Made by a program: the position numbers and the translations under genes. Positions 1 through 9,062 of a stretch of 64,000 nt of DNA are shown here, piece by piece. The DNA comes from an uncultured Bermanella sp. (GTDB taxonomy: Bacteria > Pseudomonadota > Gammaproteobacteria > Pseudomonadales > Oceanobacteraceae): NCBI GenBank assembly GCA_913058575.1, contig CAJXRF010000005.1:1-64000 (forward strand). Direction: 5' to 3'. Position 1 is the first letter of the stretch, and each line of letters starts with the position of its first letter. The notes under the pieces are model-generated. The model saw only the letters and a program-made list of their open reading frames with translations, made no database searches and was not told where the DNA came from.

Positions 1-63
1 GGCGTATCTACCATGTGTATTGGTATGGGTCAGGGAATCGCGACTGTATGGGAGCGTCTATAA
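1..63 (+). CDS. fadA: 3-ketoacyl-CoA thiolase, beta subunit of the fatty-acid oxidation complex (3' end only)
   Basis: Only the last 20 codons are inside the window. They read GVSTMCIGMGQGIATVWERL and stop at TAA 61-63. This is the conserved C-terminus of FadA thiolases, in which the Cys-Ile-Gly core holds the catalytic base cysteine of the CxGxGxG motif. FadA carries out the last step of beta-oxidation, thiolytic release of acetyl-CoA, in a complex with FadB. The assignment is supported by the downstream DUF1653 and topA genes, which follow fadBA in Pseudomonas. Upstream sequence is not available, so length and integrity cannot be judged. Confidence 0.85.
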   Translation, partial: GVSTMCIGMGQGIATVWERL

Positions 64-130
64 ATCTTAAGGATTTATAGTGCAGGATTACTCTTAACTG
101 TTTCATTGGGTTAAGGGTGATTGTGAAATT

Positions 131-159
131 AAAAAGCCGAGATTTTCTCGGCTTTTTAA
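131..159 (+). terminator. Rho-independent terminator after fadA
   Basis: A stem of about 11 bp (AAAAAGCCGAG paired with CTCGGCTTTTT) with a short T-rich loop ends in a T run, about 70 nt after the fadA stop. It would end the fadBA transcript before the DUF1653 gene. Confidence 0.85.
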
Positions 160-198
160 TGTTTGATTACTAGTGATAGTTAAGTGCAAGGTGTGAGT

Positions 199-420
199 GT
201 GGAATTAGTAAAGGCAGGAATATACAAGCACTATAAGGGTCAACTTTATAAGGTGATTAATTGCGCGCGTCACAGTGAATCAGAAGAGTGGCTGGTATGC
301 TACCAAGCCTTGTATGGAGAATACGGTTACTGGGTACGCCCTTTGAGTATGTTTAAAGAATCTGTATTTGTGTCGGGCGAAGAGGTGGCTAGGTTTTCTT
401 TGATTCAGGCGGATCTGTAG
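199..420 (+). CDS. DUF1653 domain protein
   Basis: A small protein of about 73 residues made almost wholly of a DUF1653 domain: GIYKHYKG near the N-terminus, then ARHSE, then YQALYGEYGYWVRPLSMF. The family is widespread in bacteria and has no established biochemical role. Three in-frame GTG codons (184, 193, 199) could start it. GTG 199 is preferred because AAGG at 188-191 sits 7 nt upstream and because family members begin just before the GxYxHYKG motif. It lies between the fadA terminator and a convergent gene whose end is 1 nt away. The same gene sits between fadA and topA in Pseudomonas, which supports it as real. Confidence 0.85.
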   Translation: MELVKAGIYKHYKGQLYKVINCARHSESEEWLVCYQALYGEYGYWVRPLSMFKESVFVSGEEVARFSLIQADL

Positions 421-421
421 C

Positions 422-1189
422 TTAAAACTTTTTTTTGTTGCCTGTCATAACATCGAGATCTCGTGGAATGCCGTGAGCGTCTACGCCTTCTTTCTCTTCT
501 TGATTATTTAAATCTCGAGTAAGTTGGTCCTCTACCGCGTTTCCAAACAATAATTGTGTTTTATTGGTGATTTCTTTTATTAGTTCATTTTTACCGTCAA
601 ATTTCAAATCTGATTCAATCAGTAGTTTTTTGGCAAACTTATAATAGTTGGTGGCCACGGCTGGGTTTTGTTTGTCACCGGCGTTATCACCAAGCTTTAT
701 GTAAGCATCTACCTCAAGGTCTAAAAGGCGACGTCTTAGGGCGTTACGCATGGAATTGCAGCCTTTGCCTGAAAGTAGCTTAGACTTGTTAGCTGAGCGT
801 AATAGTTTACTAGCGCGTGCAAAAGAGCGTTTTGCATGATTGATCTCTATGTCGGTGCTTAATTCATTTTTAACCAAGCTAGCATTGTGCTCTGTTTTAA
901 AGTTATCAGCCTTGGTGCACAGTTCTTGGGTGTCGTTGGGGGTGATGAGTTGGTCTCGGCGGCGAATTTGGAATTTATACAAGTCCATTAATACATCAAG
1001 AACCTCCGGGGCATCAATGAAAGAGGCGGTTTGTTCGGCAGCGTCCCAAATATCATCTGCCCTGAGCAATACACGCTTCGCTTGGGCGTGAATGGCTCTT
1101 TTTTGCTTTTCTTTTTGGCTGATGCGCTGGACGAATAATAGTACGCCCAGAACAGCCAAAACAATGATAACGATTAGAATATAGCTCAT
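422..1189 (-). CDS. Membrane-anchored protein of unknown function
   Basis: A protein of about 255 residues with one N-terminal transmembrane segment (SYILIVIIVLAVLGVLLFV) followed by a long charged, mainly helical region that should face the cytoplasm or periplasm as a single-pass domain. I do not recognise a domain. The C-terminus is very basic (ends GNKKKF). ATG 1189 is preferred over an in-frame GTG at 1207 because it puts the hydrophobic segment directly at the N-terminus; neither start has a strong Shine-Dalgarno. It is transcribed against DUF1653 and divergently from topA. Function unknown. Confidence 0.7.
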   Translation of the reverse strand: MSYILIVIIVLAVLGVLLFVQRISQKEKQKRAIHAQAKRVLLRADDIWDAAEQTASFIDAPEVLDVLMDLYKFQIRRRDQLITPNDTQELCTKADNFKTEHNASLVKNELSTDIEINHAKRSFARASKLLRSANKSKLLSGKGCNSMRNALRRRLLDLEVDAYIKLGDNAGDKQNPAVATNYYKFAKKLLIESDLKFDGKNELIKEITNKTQLLFGNAVEDQLTRDLNNQEEKEGVDAHGIPRDLDVMTGNKKKF

Positions 1190-1312
1190 AAAATTTGCAC
1201 ATTTCACTTTTAAGCACTAAATCTTGTTTAAAGTGTAGCACCGTATTTTGTGCTCAAAGTGTTTAAAAAACAGACATTTGTGTCTTTGCTTTGCATATTA
1301 TTGGGTTTTTAC

Positions 1313-1341
1313 TTGACCGATTAAAATTCGCACCTTATATA
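1313..1341 (+). promoter_or_regulatory. Sigma-70-type promoter for topA
   Basis: TTGACC at 1313-1318 and TATATA at 1336-1341 are separated by 17 nt, 44 nt before the topA start codon. Both hexamers and the spacing fit a housekeeping promoter. This is by inspection only; a supercoiling response is typical of topA but is not visible in the sequence. Confidence 0.6.
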
Positions 1342-1384
1342 TGTGCCAATTAATCTTGAGCGAACCTAAGGAACAGTTGGGTAT

Positions 1385-4114
1385 ATGGGAAAGTCGCTTG
1401 TAATTGTCGAGTCACCGGCAAAAGCTAAAACAATTAACAAATATTTGGGCAATGACTTTATTGTAAAGTCATCTGTGGGCCATGTGCGTGATTTGCCAAC
1501 TGGAGCAAACCGTAAGCCTGTGGACCCCAAAGAGCGTGCCAGACAAGCCGCTATCACTCGTAAGCTTGCTCCTGAAGATAAGATTCTTCATAAAAGGAAG
1601 AAAGATAAGGTTAAGCTCATTGAAAAAATGGGTGTTGACCCTGAAAACGATTGGCAGGCCCAGTACGAAGTGCTGCCTGGCAAGGAAAAGGTCGTTAATG
1701 AATTAAGAAAGTTGGCGCAAGATGCCGATATTATCTATCTCGCAACCGATTTGGATAGAGAGGGGGAGGCCATAGCTTGGCACCTCAAGGAAATTATTGG
1801 TGATACTGGGGCGCCTTATAAGCGCGTTGTATTTAACGAAATCACTAAGTCAGCCATTAAAGAAGCTTTTGAGACGCCAGCCATACTGGACCAGGCTCGA
1901 GTGGATGCTCAACAGGCACGTCGCTTCTTAGATCGAGTGGTGGGCTTTATGGTCTCGCCTTTGTTGTGGGCCAAAATAGCCCGTGGTTTGTCAGCAGGGC
2001 GCGTGCAGTCCGTGGCAGTGCGATTGGTGGTGGAGCGTGAAGCTGAAATTCGTGCGTTTATTCCAGAAGAGTTTTGGGAGACGTTCAGCCACTTAATTTC
2101 CGAAGATGGCGAAGCTATTCGCTTTCAGGTGGTTAAGCAGGATGGTAACGAGTACAAGCCTGTCAATGAAGATCAGGCCATGTCGGCAGTCAAGGTGCTT
2201 CAAGATAAACCTTATAATATTACTAAGCGCGAAGATAAGCCGACTCGATCTCGCCCAGCAGCGCCTTTCATTACGTCCACTTTGCAGCAAGCCGCCAGTA
2301 CGCGATTGGGGTTTGGTGTTAAGAAAACCATGATGATGGCCCAGCGTCTTTATGAAGGGGGTTATATTACGTATATGCGTACTGACTCTACTAATTTAAG
2401 TAACGATGCAGTGGAGTCTGCCCGTCAGTTTATTCAAGATATCTACGGCGAGAAATATTTACCGGCTGAACCTAGGGTTTACAGTAGCAAGGAAGGGGCT
2501 CAAGAGGCTCACGAAGCCATTCGTCCGTCAGATGTGCGCACAACATCAGGTGAGCTTAAATCGATGGATGCAGACGCGCACAAGCTATATGAGCTGATTC
2601 GTCAGCGCTTCATGGCTTGTCAGATGACCGACGCCGAATTTACCAGTAGTACGTTGTTTGCAGCCTGCGGCGATTTTGAATTGCGTTCTAAGGGGCGAGT
2701 GATTCGTTTCGATGGCCATTTACGTGCGATGAAGGCTCAAGCTAAGAATGAAGATGATCATTTGCTGCCAGATTTAAAAGCAGGTGACCCGCTTAATTTA
2801 GATAATGTTGAACCTAAACAGCATTTCACTAAACCCACGGCGCGCTTTAACGAAGCGAGCTTGGTAAGAGAGCTAGAGAAGCGAGGCATAGGGCGTCCAT
2901 CTACCTATGCTGCAATCATCTCAACCATTCAGGATCGTGGTTATGCACGTCTTGAAGGCAAGCGCTTCTATGCAGAGAAAATGGGCGAGATCGTCACCAG
3001 TCGCCTGACTGAGAATTTTACCGAGTTAATGGATTATGGCTTCACCGCCAGCATGGAAGAGAAGCTTGATGGCATTGCGCAGGGCTCGTTAAAGTGGAAA
3101 GAGGTCCTAAATAGCTTCTATAACGACTTTACCAGTGATTTAGACCAAGCCAGTGACGAAGAAAATGGCATGCGTTTAAACCCTGCTGTTAAAACAGATA
3201 TCGATTGCCCAGATTGCGGGCGACACATGCAAATTAGAACCGGCACCACTGGCGTGTTTTTAGGTTGTGAAGGTTATGCCCTGCCTCCCAAAGAGCGTTG
3301 CAGTAAAACCATGAACCTCACATCGGGTGATGAAGCTGTTGGGGCGGATGAAGACGATGAGGCTGAAAGCCTGCGCCTTCGTAAAAAGCGTCGTTGTGGC
3401 ATTTGCAATAATGCTATGGAAAGTTATTTGCTTGATGAATCCCGTAAGCTTCACATTTGCGGTAATAATCCAGATTGTGTGGGTTTTGAGGTGGAGAAAG
3501 GTGAATTTGTCATAAAAGGGTATGACGGGCCATCTCTAGAATGTGATAAGTGTGGCGATGAGATGCAGCTTAAGAATGGGCGCTTTGGTAAGTATTTTGG
3601 CTGCATGAACGAGGAATGCAAAAATACTCGCAAGCTGCTGAGAAGTGGTCAGCCTGCCCCTCCTAAGATGGATCCCGTGCCTTGCCCTGAACTGCAATGC
3701 ATTAAAGTAGATGACACCTATATTTTACGAGATGGAGCGGCCGGGCTATTTTTAGCAGCGAGCCAATTCCCTAAAAATCGTGAAACTCGTGCGCCAAAAG
3801 TGTTTGAAATGATTCCTCATAAAGCTGAGCTTCCTGAGAAGTATCATTTTTTATTAGATGCGCCAGTTGAAGACACCAATGGTAATAAATCCATGGTGCG
3901 CTTTAGCCGTAAAACACAGGAGTTGTATGTGTCTACGGATAATGAAGAGGGTAAAGCATCAGGTTGGACGGCCTATTTTGAAGGTGGAAAATGGGTAGCC
4001 AGTGAAAAGGCTAAACGAACCACTGCTAAAAAAACCAGCGCGAAAAAAACGTCCGCTAAAAAGACGAGTGCTAAGAAGACAGCCGCCAAAAAGGCAGTCG
4101 CAAAAAGTAAGTGA
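1385..4114 (+). CDS. topA: DNA topoisomerase I (type IA)
   Basis: 909 residues, slightly longer than E. coli TopA. It relaxes negative supercoils by cutting one strand through a 5'-phosphotyrosine. Visible landmarks are the TOPRIM start [10 protein letters not shown], the acidic triad TDLDRE (Asp122, Asp124, Glu126), and the catalytic Tyr330 in ITYMRTDS. The C-terminal third has three zinc-ribbon repeats: CPDC...C (from about 608), CGIC...C and CDKCGDEM...C. The last about 35 residues form a lysine-rich tail with four near-repeats of KTSAK, which probably binds nucleic acid. ATG 1385 gives the expected [12 protein letters not shown]-terminus. It has its own promoter and terminator and so is likely monocistronic. 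Confidence 0.97.
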   Translation: MGKSLVIVESPAKAKTINKYLGNDFIVKSSVGHVRDLPTGANRKPVDPKERARQAAITRKLAPEDKILHKRKKDKVKLIEKMGVDPENDWQAQYEVLPGKEKVVNELRKLAQDADIIYLATDLDREGEAIAWHLKEIIGDTGAPYKRVVFNEITKSAIKEAFETPAILDQARVDAQQARRFLDRVVGFMVSPLLWAKIARGLSAGRVQSVAVRLVVEREAEIRAFIPEEFWETFSHLISEDGEAIRFQVVKQDGNEYKPVNEDQAMSAVKVLQDKPYNITKREDKPTRSRPAAPFITSTLQQAASTRLGFGVKKTMMMAQRLYEGGYITYMRTDSTNLSNDAVESARQFIQDIYGEKYLPAEPRVYSSKEGAQEAHEAIRPSDVRTTSGELKSMDADAHKLYELIRQRFMACQMTDAEFTSSTLFAACGDFELRSKGRVIRFDGHLRAMKAQAKNEDDHLLPDLKAGDPLNLDNVEPKQHFTKPTARFNEASLVRELEKRGIGRPSTYAAIISTIQDRGYARLEGKRFYAEKMGEIVTSRLTENFTELMDYGFTASMEEKLDGIAQGSLKWKEVLNSFYNDFTSDLDQASDEENGMRLNPAVKTDIDCPDCGRHMQIRTGTTGVFLGCEGYALPPKERCSKTMNLTSGDEAVGADEDDEAESLRLRKKRRCGICNNAMESYLLDESRKLHICGNNPDCVGFEVEKGEFVIKGYDGPSLECDKCGDEMQLKNGRFGKYFGCMNEECKNTRKLLRSGQPAPPKMDPVPCPELQCIKVDDTYILRDGAAGLFLAASQFPKNRETRAPKVFEMIPHKAELPEKYHFLLDAPVEDTNGNKSMVRFSRKTQELYVSTDNEEGKASGWTAYFEGGKWVASEKAKRTTAKKTSAKKTSAKKTSAKKTAAKKAVAKSK

Positions 4115-4126
4115 TTAGCTTATTTT

Positions 4127-4161
4127 TAAAAGCCCAGATAGGAGGCTATCTGGGCTTTTTT
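4127..4161 (+). terminator. Rho-independent terminator after topA
   Basis: A stem of 14 bp (AAAAGCCCAGATAG paired with CTATCTGGGCTTTT) with a GAGG loop and six T residues, 12 nt after the topA stop. Confidence 0.9.
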
Positions 4162-4521
4162 GTGCCCGTTTGATTATGCGGCGCTCTAGGTCGTGCTTGG
4201 TTCTCCACTTGCCTATCATGAAGAAGGTGGGGGCTATTTTTGCAGTAATCGGCTTTGCTTAACCTTGGGGTAATAGTGAAATTCCCCCTTCGTACAGTTA
4301 GTGGGTATATGTTTTGTTGTTTGCGAGCCTTAATTTGCCTGCGCTTGTTATTAAGTCGTTGAAGGGGGTATCGATTTTATGGGATTGGCTTAATGGTGGC
4401 ACATATTTAAGATTGGCTTGTGGGGGCTGTCTTGGTTTAGGCTATGGCAGTGTTGCTGGGCTAAAAAGCACCGTAAAAAGTAAACTTTAGCGGGAGAGGT
4501 TAAGTCTTCCCGCTTATTCGT
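4162..4521. other. Intergenic stretch with no recognisable gene
   Basis: About 360 nt between the topA terminator and the convergent S4 gene. I see no convincing coding region. The longest open stretch on the plus strand runs from a TAG near 4300 to a TAG near 4490 without an ATG or a ribosome binding site. An imperfectly placed hairpin (AGCGGGA at 4489 pairing with TCCCGCT ending 4514) could help end the minus-strand S4 gene, but it has no U run directly after it. Confidence 0.5.
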
Positions 4522-4734
4522 TTAGGCTATTTGCATTTGATATTGTTGTTGCGCAAATTCAATTATGTCGCCAGAGACAATTTTTTTACGTTTCTGGGTT
4601 TCTATTTCGCCATTTACTTGCACTTGACCATCTGCAATAACCGCTTTGGCTTGGCCGCCATTCTCCACAATGCCCTCAAACTTTAAAATCTTATAAAGCT
4701 CTACAGGTTCGCTTTCTAGTATCACTTGGTTCAT
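4522..4734 (-). CDS. ybcJ: S4-domain RNA-binding protein, YbcJ family
   Basis: 70 residues comprising a single S4-like fold: VELYKILKFEGIVENGGQAK, then DGQVQVNGE and KRKKIVSGDIIEF. This matches the E. coli YbcJ layout (LKLEG..ESGAQAK..EGQVKVDG..RKRCKIV) almost end to end. The family binds structured RNA, and a ribosome-linked role is suspected but not settled. The reading frame extends 13 codons further upstream, but ATG 4734 is the family start and removes a non-homologous arginine-rich extension. It stands alone on the minus strand, convergent with topA. Confidence 0.85.
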   Translation of the reverse strand: MNQVILESEPVELYKILKFEGIVENGGQAKAVIADGQVQVNGEIETQKRKKIVSGDIIEFAQQQYQMQIA

Positions 4735-4832
4735 ATTTAGCTCTGACTTCAATAGGGGGCAACGGCGCGGCATTATAAAGCAGCCGGACCGGGTAAACTA
4801 TCGTTAATGTATTTATAAAGGCTGCTGTGCTG

Positions 4833-4868
4833 ATCAGGTTAATGACCTTTTTGGTTAATTGACCTGAT
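4833..4868 (-). terminator. Hairpin downstream of the adenine deaminase gene
   Basis: ATCAGGTTAAT (4833-4843) pairs with ATTGACCTGAT (4858-4868) with one G-U pair, and an inner ACC/GGT stem closes a T5 loop. It lies 8 nt past the stop of the deaminase gene. No U run follows on the minus strand, so it may stabilise the 3' end of the mRNA rather than terminate. Confidence 0.4.
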
Positions 4869-4876
4869 TAATGACT

Positions 4877-5947
<1,071 letters not shown>

Positions 5948-6094
5948 TTAAAGGGCTTTATCTATTATAGGTATATTTACTCTATTGGCAGGGTAAATTC
6001 CATGCTTTCATCCAAAAAGTTGATTAAATGGTTAGGGATAAGGGTGTTAAGAATAAGGAGGGCTAAAAAATAGAGAATGGATTAGTGAACAAAT

Positions 6095-6124
6095 AAAAAA
6101 GGCCCACCGAAGTGAGCCTTTTTT
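6095..6124 (-). terminator. Terminator of aceA
   Basis: Read on the minus strand: AAAAAAGGCTCAC, a TTCG tetraloop closed by C-G, then GTGGGCCTTTTTT. The stem has one mismatch and a full U tract. The UUCG loop on this strand indicates it serves aceA; the A/T symmetry also lets it act on the other strand. Confidence 0.88.
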
Positions 6125-6125
6125 A

Positions 6126-6200
6126 CCGCCACTGATGGCGGGTACCCTAGCAGTGCAAGAGCAACTGCTAGGGCGAAACACGCTAGGCCGCAAGGCCTAG
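6126..6200 (-). other. Three tandem hairpins in the aceA 3' untranslated region
   Basis: Between the aceA stop and its terminator lie three perfect hairpins: CTAGGCC/GGCCTAG with a 4-nt loop (6183-6200), CCCTAGCAGT/ACTGCTAGGG with a 9-nt loop (6145-6173), and CCGCCA/TGGCGG with a 4-nt loop (6126-6141). No coding frame fits here. They may protect the mRNA from 3' exonucleases or form a 3'UTR-derived small RNA; this is inference. Confidence 0.65.
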
Positions 6201-6216
6201 GCTAATCAATCCGGTA

Positions 6217-7809
6217 TTAGCCGAACTGGTTAGAAGTGTTTTTCGCGCCGCCAGCTTTAAGGGCGTTTTCACCAGCAAAGTATTCTTTGTGATCATCACC
6301 CATGTCTGAACCAGACATGTTTTGGTGCTTAACACATGCGATAGTTTGACGGATTTCTTTACGCTGTACGCCAGCTACATAGCCAAGCATACCTGCATCA
6401 CCGAAGTACTCTTTAGCCAGGTTATCAACAGACAATGCAGTCGTGTGGTAAGTTGGAAGAGTGATTAGGTGGTGGAAAATGTTCGCTTCACGAGCGGTAT
6501 CGGCTTGGAAAGTACGGATACGAGCATCAGCAGCAGCAGACAATTCACTTTCGTCATACTTAGCGTTCATTAGATCAGTACGCTCGTATGCAGATACGTC
6601 TTCACCAGCTTCAACCATAGAGTCGAAAGTTTGCTGACGGAAGTTAAGAGTCCAGTTGAAAGATGGAGAGTTGTTGTAAACAAGTTTCGCATCTGGAACT
6701 TCTTTACGTACTTCGTTCATCATGTCAGCGATATCTTTAACGCTTGGAGTCGCAGTTTCGATCCAGATAAGGTCAGCACCGGCTTTAAGGGCTTCAACAG
6801 AATCGAATACGCAACGCTCTTCGCCAGTACCTTTACGGAACTCATAAAGACCAGAAGGAAGACGCTTAGGACGTACAAGCTTGCCATTACGGTTAAAGCA
6901 AACATCGCCTTCAGCCATGTCAGCAACATCAATTTCTTCAACATCTAGGTAAGAGTTGTAACGATCGCCTTGATCGCCTGGCTCTTTAACTACAGCGATT
7001 TCTTTAGTAAGACCAGCACCTTCAGAGTCAGTACGAGCACAGATAAGACCGTTATCAATACCTAGCTCTAGGAAAGCGTAACGTAGGGCACGGATTTTCG
7101 CGTGGAAATCGGCGTGAGGTACAGTTACTTTCCCGTCTTGGTGGCCACATTGCTTTTCGTCGGCAACTTGGTTTTCGATCTGTAGACAGCAAGCGCCGGC
7201 TTCGATCATTTGCTTGGCCATTAGGTAAGTCGCTTCAGCGTTACCAAAACCAGCATCGATGTCGGCAATTATTGGCACAACGTGAGTCTGGTGATTGTCG
7301 ATGGCGTCTTGTACAGATGCAGCTTTAGCAGTGTCGCCAGCTTCACGAGCCGCGTCTAGGTCACGGAAAAGACCGCCTAGTTCACGTGCGTCAGCTTGAC
7401 GTAGGAAGGTATAAAGTTCTTTAACCAAAGAAGCAACAGTTGTTTTTTCGTGCATAGATTGGTCAGGAAGAGGACCAAACTCAGAACGTAGAGCAGCAAC
7501 CATCCAACCTGAAAGGTATAGGTATTTACGATCTGTAGTGCCGAAGTGCTTTTTGATAGAGATCAGTTTTTGCTGACCTACAAAACCGTGCCAGCAACCT
7601 AGAGACTGGGTGTATTTAGTGTTGTCTGCATCGAAAGCAGCCATGTCAGCACGCATAACGTCAGCAGTATACTGAGCAACGTCTAGACCTGTTTTAAATT
7701 TGTTTTGAGCGCGCATGCGAGCAGCTGATTCAGGGGTAATATCCCATGAAAAGCGAGCAGCTTCTTGAGCAGCTGAGATAGATTTGATGTCGTCTTGAAT
7801 CGCAGACAT
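6217..7809 (-). CDS. aceA: Isocitrate lyase
   Basis: 530 residues, the long isocitrate lyase form typical of Pseudomonas. It splits isocitrate into succinate and glyoxylate, the first step of the glyoxylate shunt, needed for growth on acetate, fatty acids or alkanes. The catalytic cysteine is Cys221 in KQCGH. The metal and substrate loop DIDAGFGNAEATY lies at 183-195. The N-terminal helical region and the C-terminal EYFAGENALKAGG lid segment are intact. It is transcribed divergently from a LysR regulator with an inverted repeat between them. Its partner glcB is in the same window about 15 kb away rather than in an operon. Confidence 0.96.
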   Translation of the reverse strand: MSAIQDDIKSISAAQEAARFSWDITPESAARMRAQNKFKTGLDVAQYTADVMRADMAAFDADNTKYTQSLGCWHGFVGQQKLISIKKHFGTTDRKYLYLSGWMVAALRSEFGPLPDQSMHEKTTVASLVKELYTFLRQADARELGGLFRDLDAAREAGDTAKAASVQDAIDNHQTHVVPIIADIDAGFGNAEATYLMAKQMIEAGACCLQIENQVADEKQCGHQDGKVTVPHADFHAKIRALRYAFLELGIDNGLICARTDSEGAGLTKEIAVVKEPGDQGDRYNSYLDVEEIDVADMAEGDVCFNRNGKLVRPKRLPSGLYEFRKGTGEERCVFDSVEALKAGADLIWIETATPSVKDIADMMNEVRKEVPDAKLVYNNSPSFNWTLNFRQQTFDSMVEAGEDVSAYERTDLMNAKYDESELSAAADARIRTFQADTAREANIFHHLITLPTYHTTALSVDNLAKEYFGDAGMLGYVAGVQRKEIRQTIACVKHQNMSGSDMGDDHKEYFAGENALKAGGAKNTSNQFG

Positions 7810-7844
7810 GTGTCCAATCCTTTAAAAGTTGTTGGTTGTTGTTG

Positions 7845-7867
7845 TACCGCAGATAAATATAGCGGTA
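7845..7867. promoter_or_regulatory. Candidate operator between aceA and the LysR gene
   Basis: TACCGC (7845-7850) and GCGGTA (7862-7867) form a perfect inverted repeat with an 11-nt AT-rich spacer, the spacing common in LysR-type binding sites. A second small repeat, AGAGG-CGAA-CCTCT, lies at 7872-7885. Both fall 36-76 nt upstream of the aceA start codon. The regulator is inferred, not shown. Confidence 0.4.
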
Positions 7868-7964
7868 AAACAGAGGCGAACCTCTTGAAAACATGTGAAT
7901 AGTAAGTCTTTTGTGATAATTTCTCTAATCTATAGTTATTATATTGCGTATTCATGAGGTGAAT

Positions 7965-8906
7965 GTGGAACGATTTGACCTAAATCTGCTTATTTATTTA
8001 GATATTTTAATGCGAGAACGCAGTGTCACTAAGGCTGCCCAAAAGCTTGGGATTACCCAGCCAGCCATGAGTAATGGCCTTAAGCGGCTACGTGTGCTGT
8101 TTGATGATCCTATCTTGGTGCGCACCAGTGATGGTATGAGTGCGACAGAGCGAGCCATTCAATTGCAGCCCTTGGTTAGAAATATTTTGTCTGAAGTAGA
8201 TACAGCTGTGCAGCCTACGGGAGCCTTTGAAGCGCAAGTGAGTGAGCGCATGTATCGCATTATGGTCAGTGATTACGCAGAAGCAACCTTGGTGCCTGCC
8301 ATTGTTAAGCGACTACGCAGAGAAGCGCCAGGGGTAGTCTTGGACTTCTTAACGCCCTCGGACGTGACCTATAAAGATGTAGAGCAGGGTAAGGTTGATA
8401 TGGCCATTAACCGCTTTGATGAATTACCCCAGTCGTTTCACCAGAAGACATTATGGCGAGATGGCTTTTCCTGTCTAGTAAACCCGCAAAACGCTTTATT
8501 AGAAAAATACGATTTACAAAGCTATTTGGCTGCCAACCATATTTGGGTAAGTAAAACCGGTATGGGGGTAGGTACAGGGGTTAACCCTCATAAAGACAAA
8601 GCTGTTCAGTTGGGTTGGGTAGATGAAGCGCTGGCGGCGGTAGGGCATAAACGCAATATCAGTGTGTTTACTCGGCACTACCAAATGCCTGCGTTATTGG
8701 CATTAAATAATGATCTGGTGGCCACATTACCGTCTAAAATAGCAGAAATGCAGGCCAAATCAGGGGATCTAAAGCTTGTTAACCCACCATTTGAGATTCC
8801 CCCCTTTGAATTAAAAATGGCATGGAGCCCGCTGTTGCATCATAATCCGCCACATCAATGGATGCGAAAGTTGATAGCAGAGGAATCTGAAAAGCTGGGT
8901 GGTTAG
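7965..8906 (+). CDS. LysR-family transcriptional regulator, divergent from aceA
   Basis: About 313 residues. The N-terminal winged helix-turn-helix is clear (FDLNLLIYLDILMRERSVT, then KLGITQPAMSNGLKRLR), followed by a periplasmic-binding-protein-like effector domain to the C-terminus. The form of the helix (DLNLL, TQPAMSN) places it in the NodD/NahR/LinR-like branch. GTG 7965 is chosen over an in-frame TTG at 7944 because GAGG sits 5 nt upstream and because the family starts at this point. Its position suggests control of aceA, possibly in response to a glyoxylate-cycle metabolite, but the effector is unknown. Confidence 0.88.
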   Translation: MERFDLNLLIYLDILMRERSVTKAAQKLGITQPAMSNGLKRLRVLFDDPILVRTSDGMSATERAIQLQPLVRNILSEVDTAVQPTGAFEAQVSERMYRIMVSDYAEATLVPAIVKRLRREAPGVVLDFLTPSDVTYKDVEQGKVDMAINRFDELPQSFHQKTLWRDGFSCLVNPQNALLEKYDLQSYLAANHIWVSKTGMGVGTGVNPHKDKAVQLGWVDEALAAVGHKRNISVFTRHYQMPALLALNNDLVATLPSKIAEMQAKSGDLKLVNPPFEIPPFELKMAWSPLLHHNPPHQWMRKLIAEESEKLGG

Positions 8907-9062
8907 TCCACACTCAGTGTCTTCGCTGTAAATAGTTTCGTTAATTCATAGTAATGGTTTGAACTGTCGCCTCTTGGTGTGTTCAAACCCATTGCTGCTG
9001 CGGGTTGACCCGTTAAAAGTAATCGCTACTAAAAAAACCTAAAATAATAAAATGGATTTCGT

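Noticed and set aside
4300..4490. Open stretch of about 60 codons on the plus strand after topA
   Set aside because: No ATG, no ribosome binding site, no recognisable motif; composition looks like random open sequence.
6631..6948. 105-codon frame antisense to aceA
   Set aside because: Shadow frame inside conserved isocitrate lyase coding sequence.
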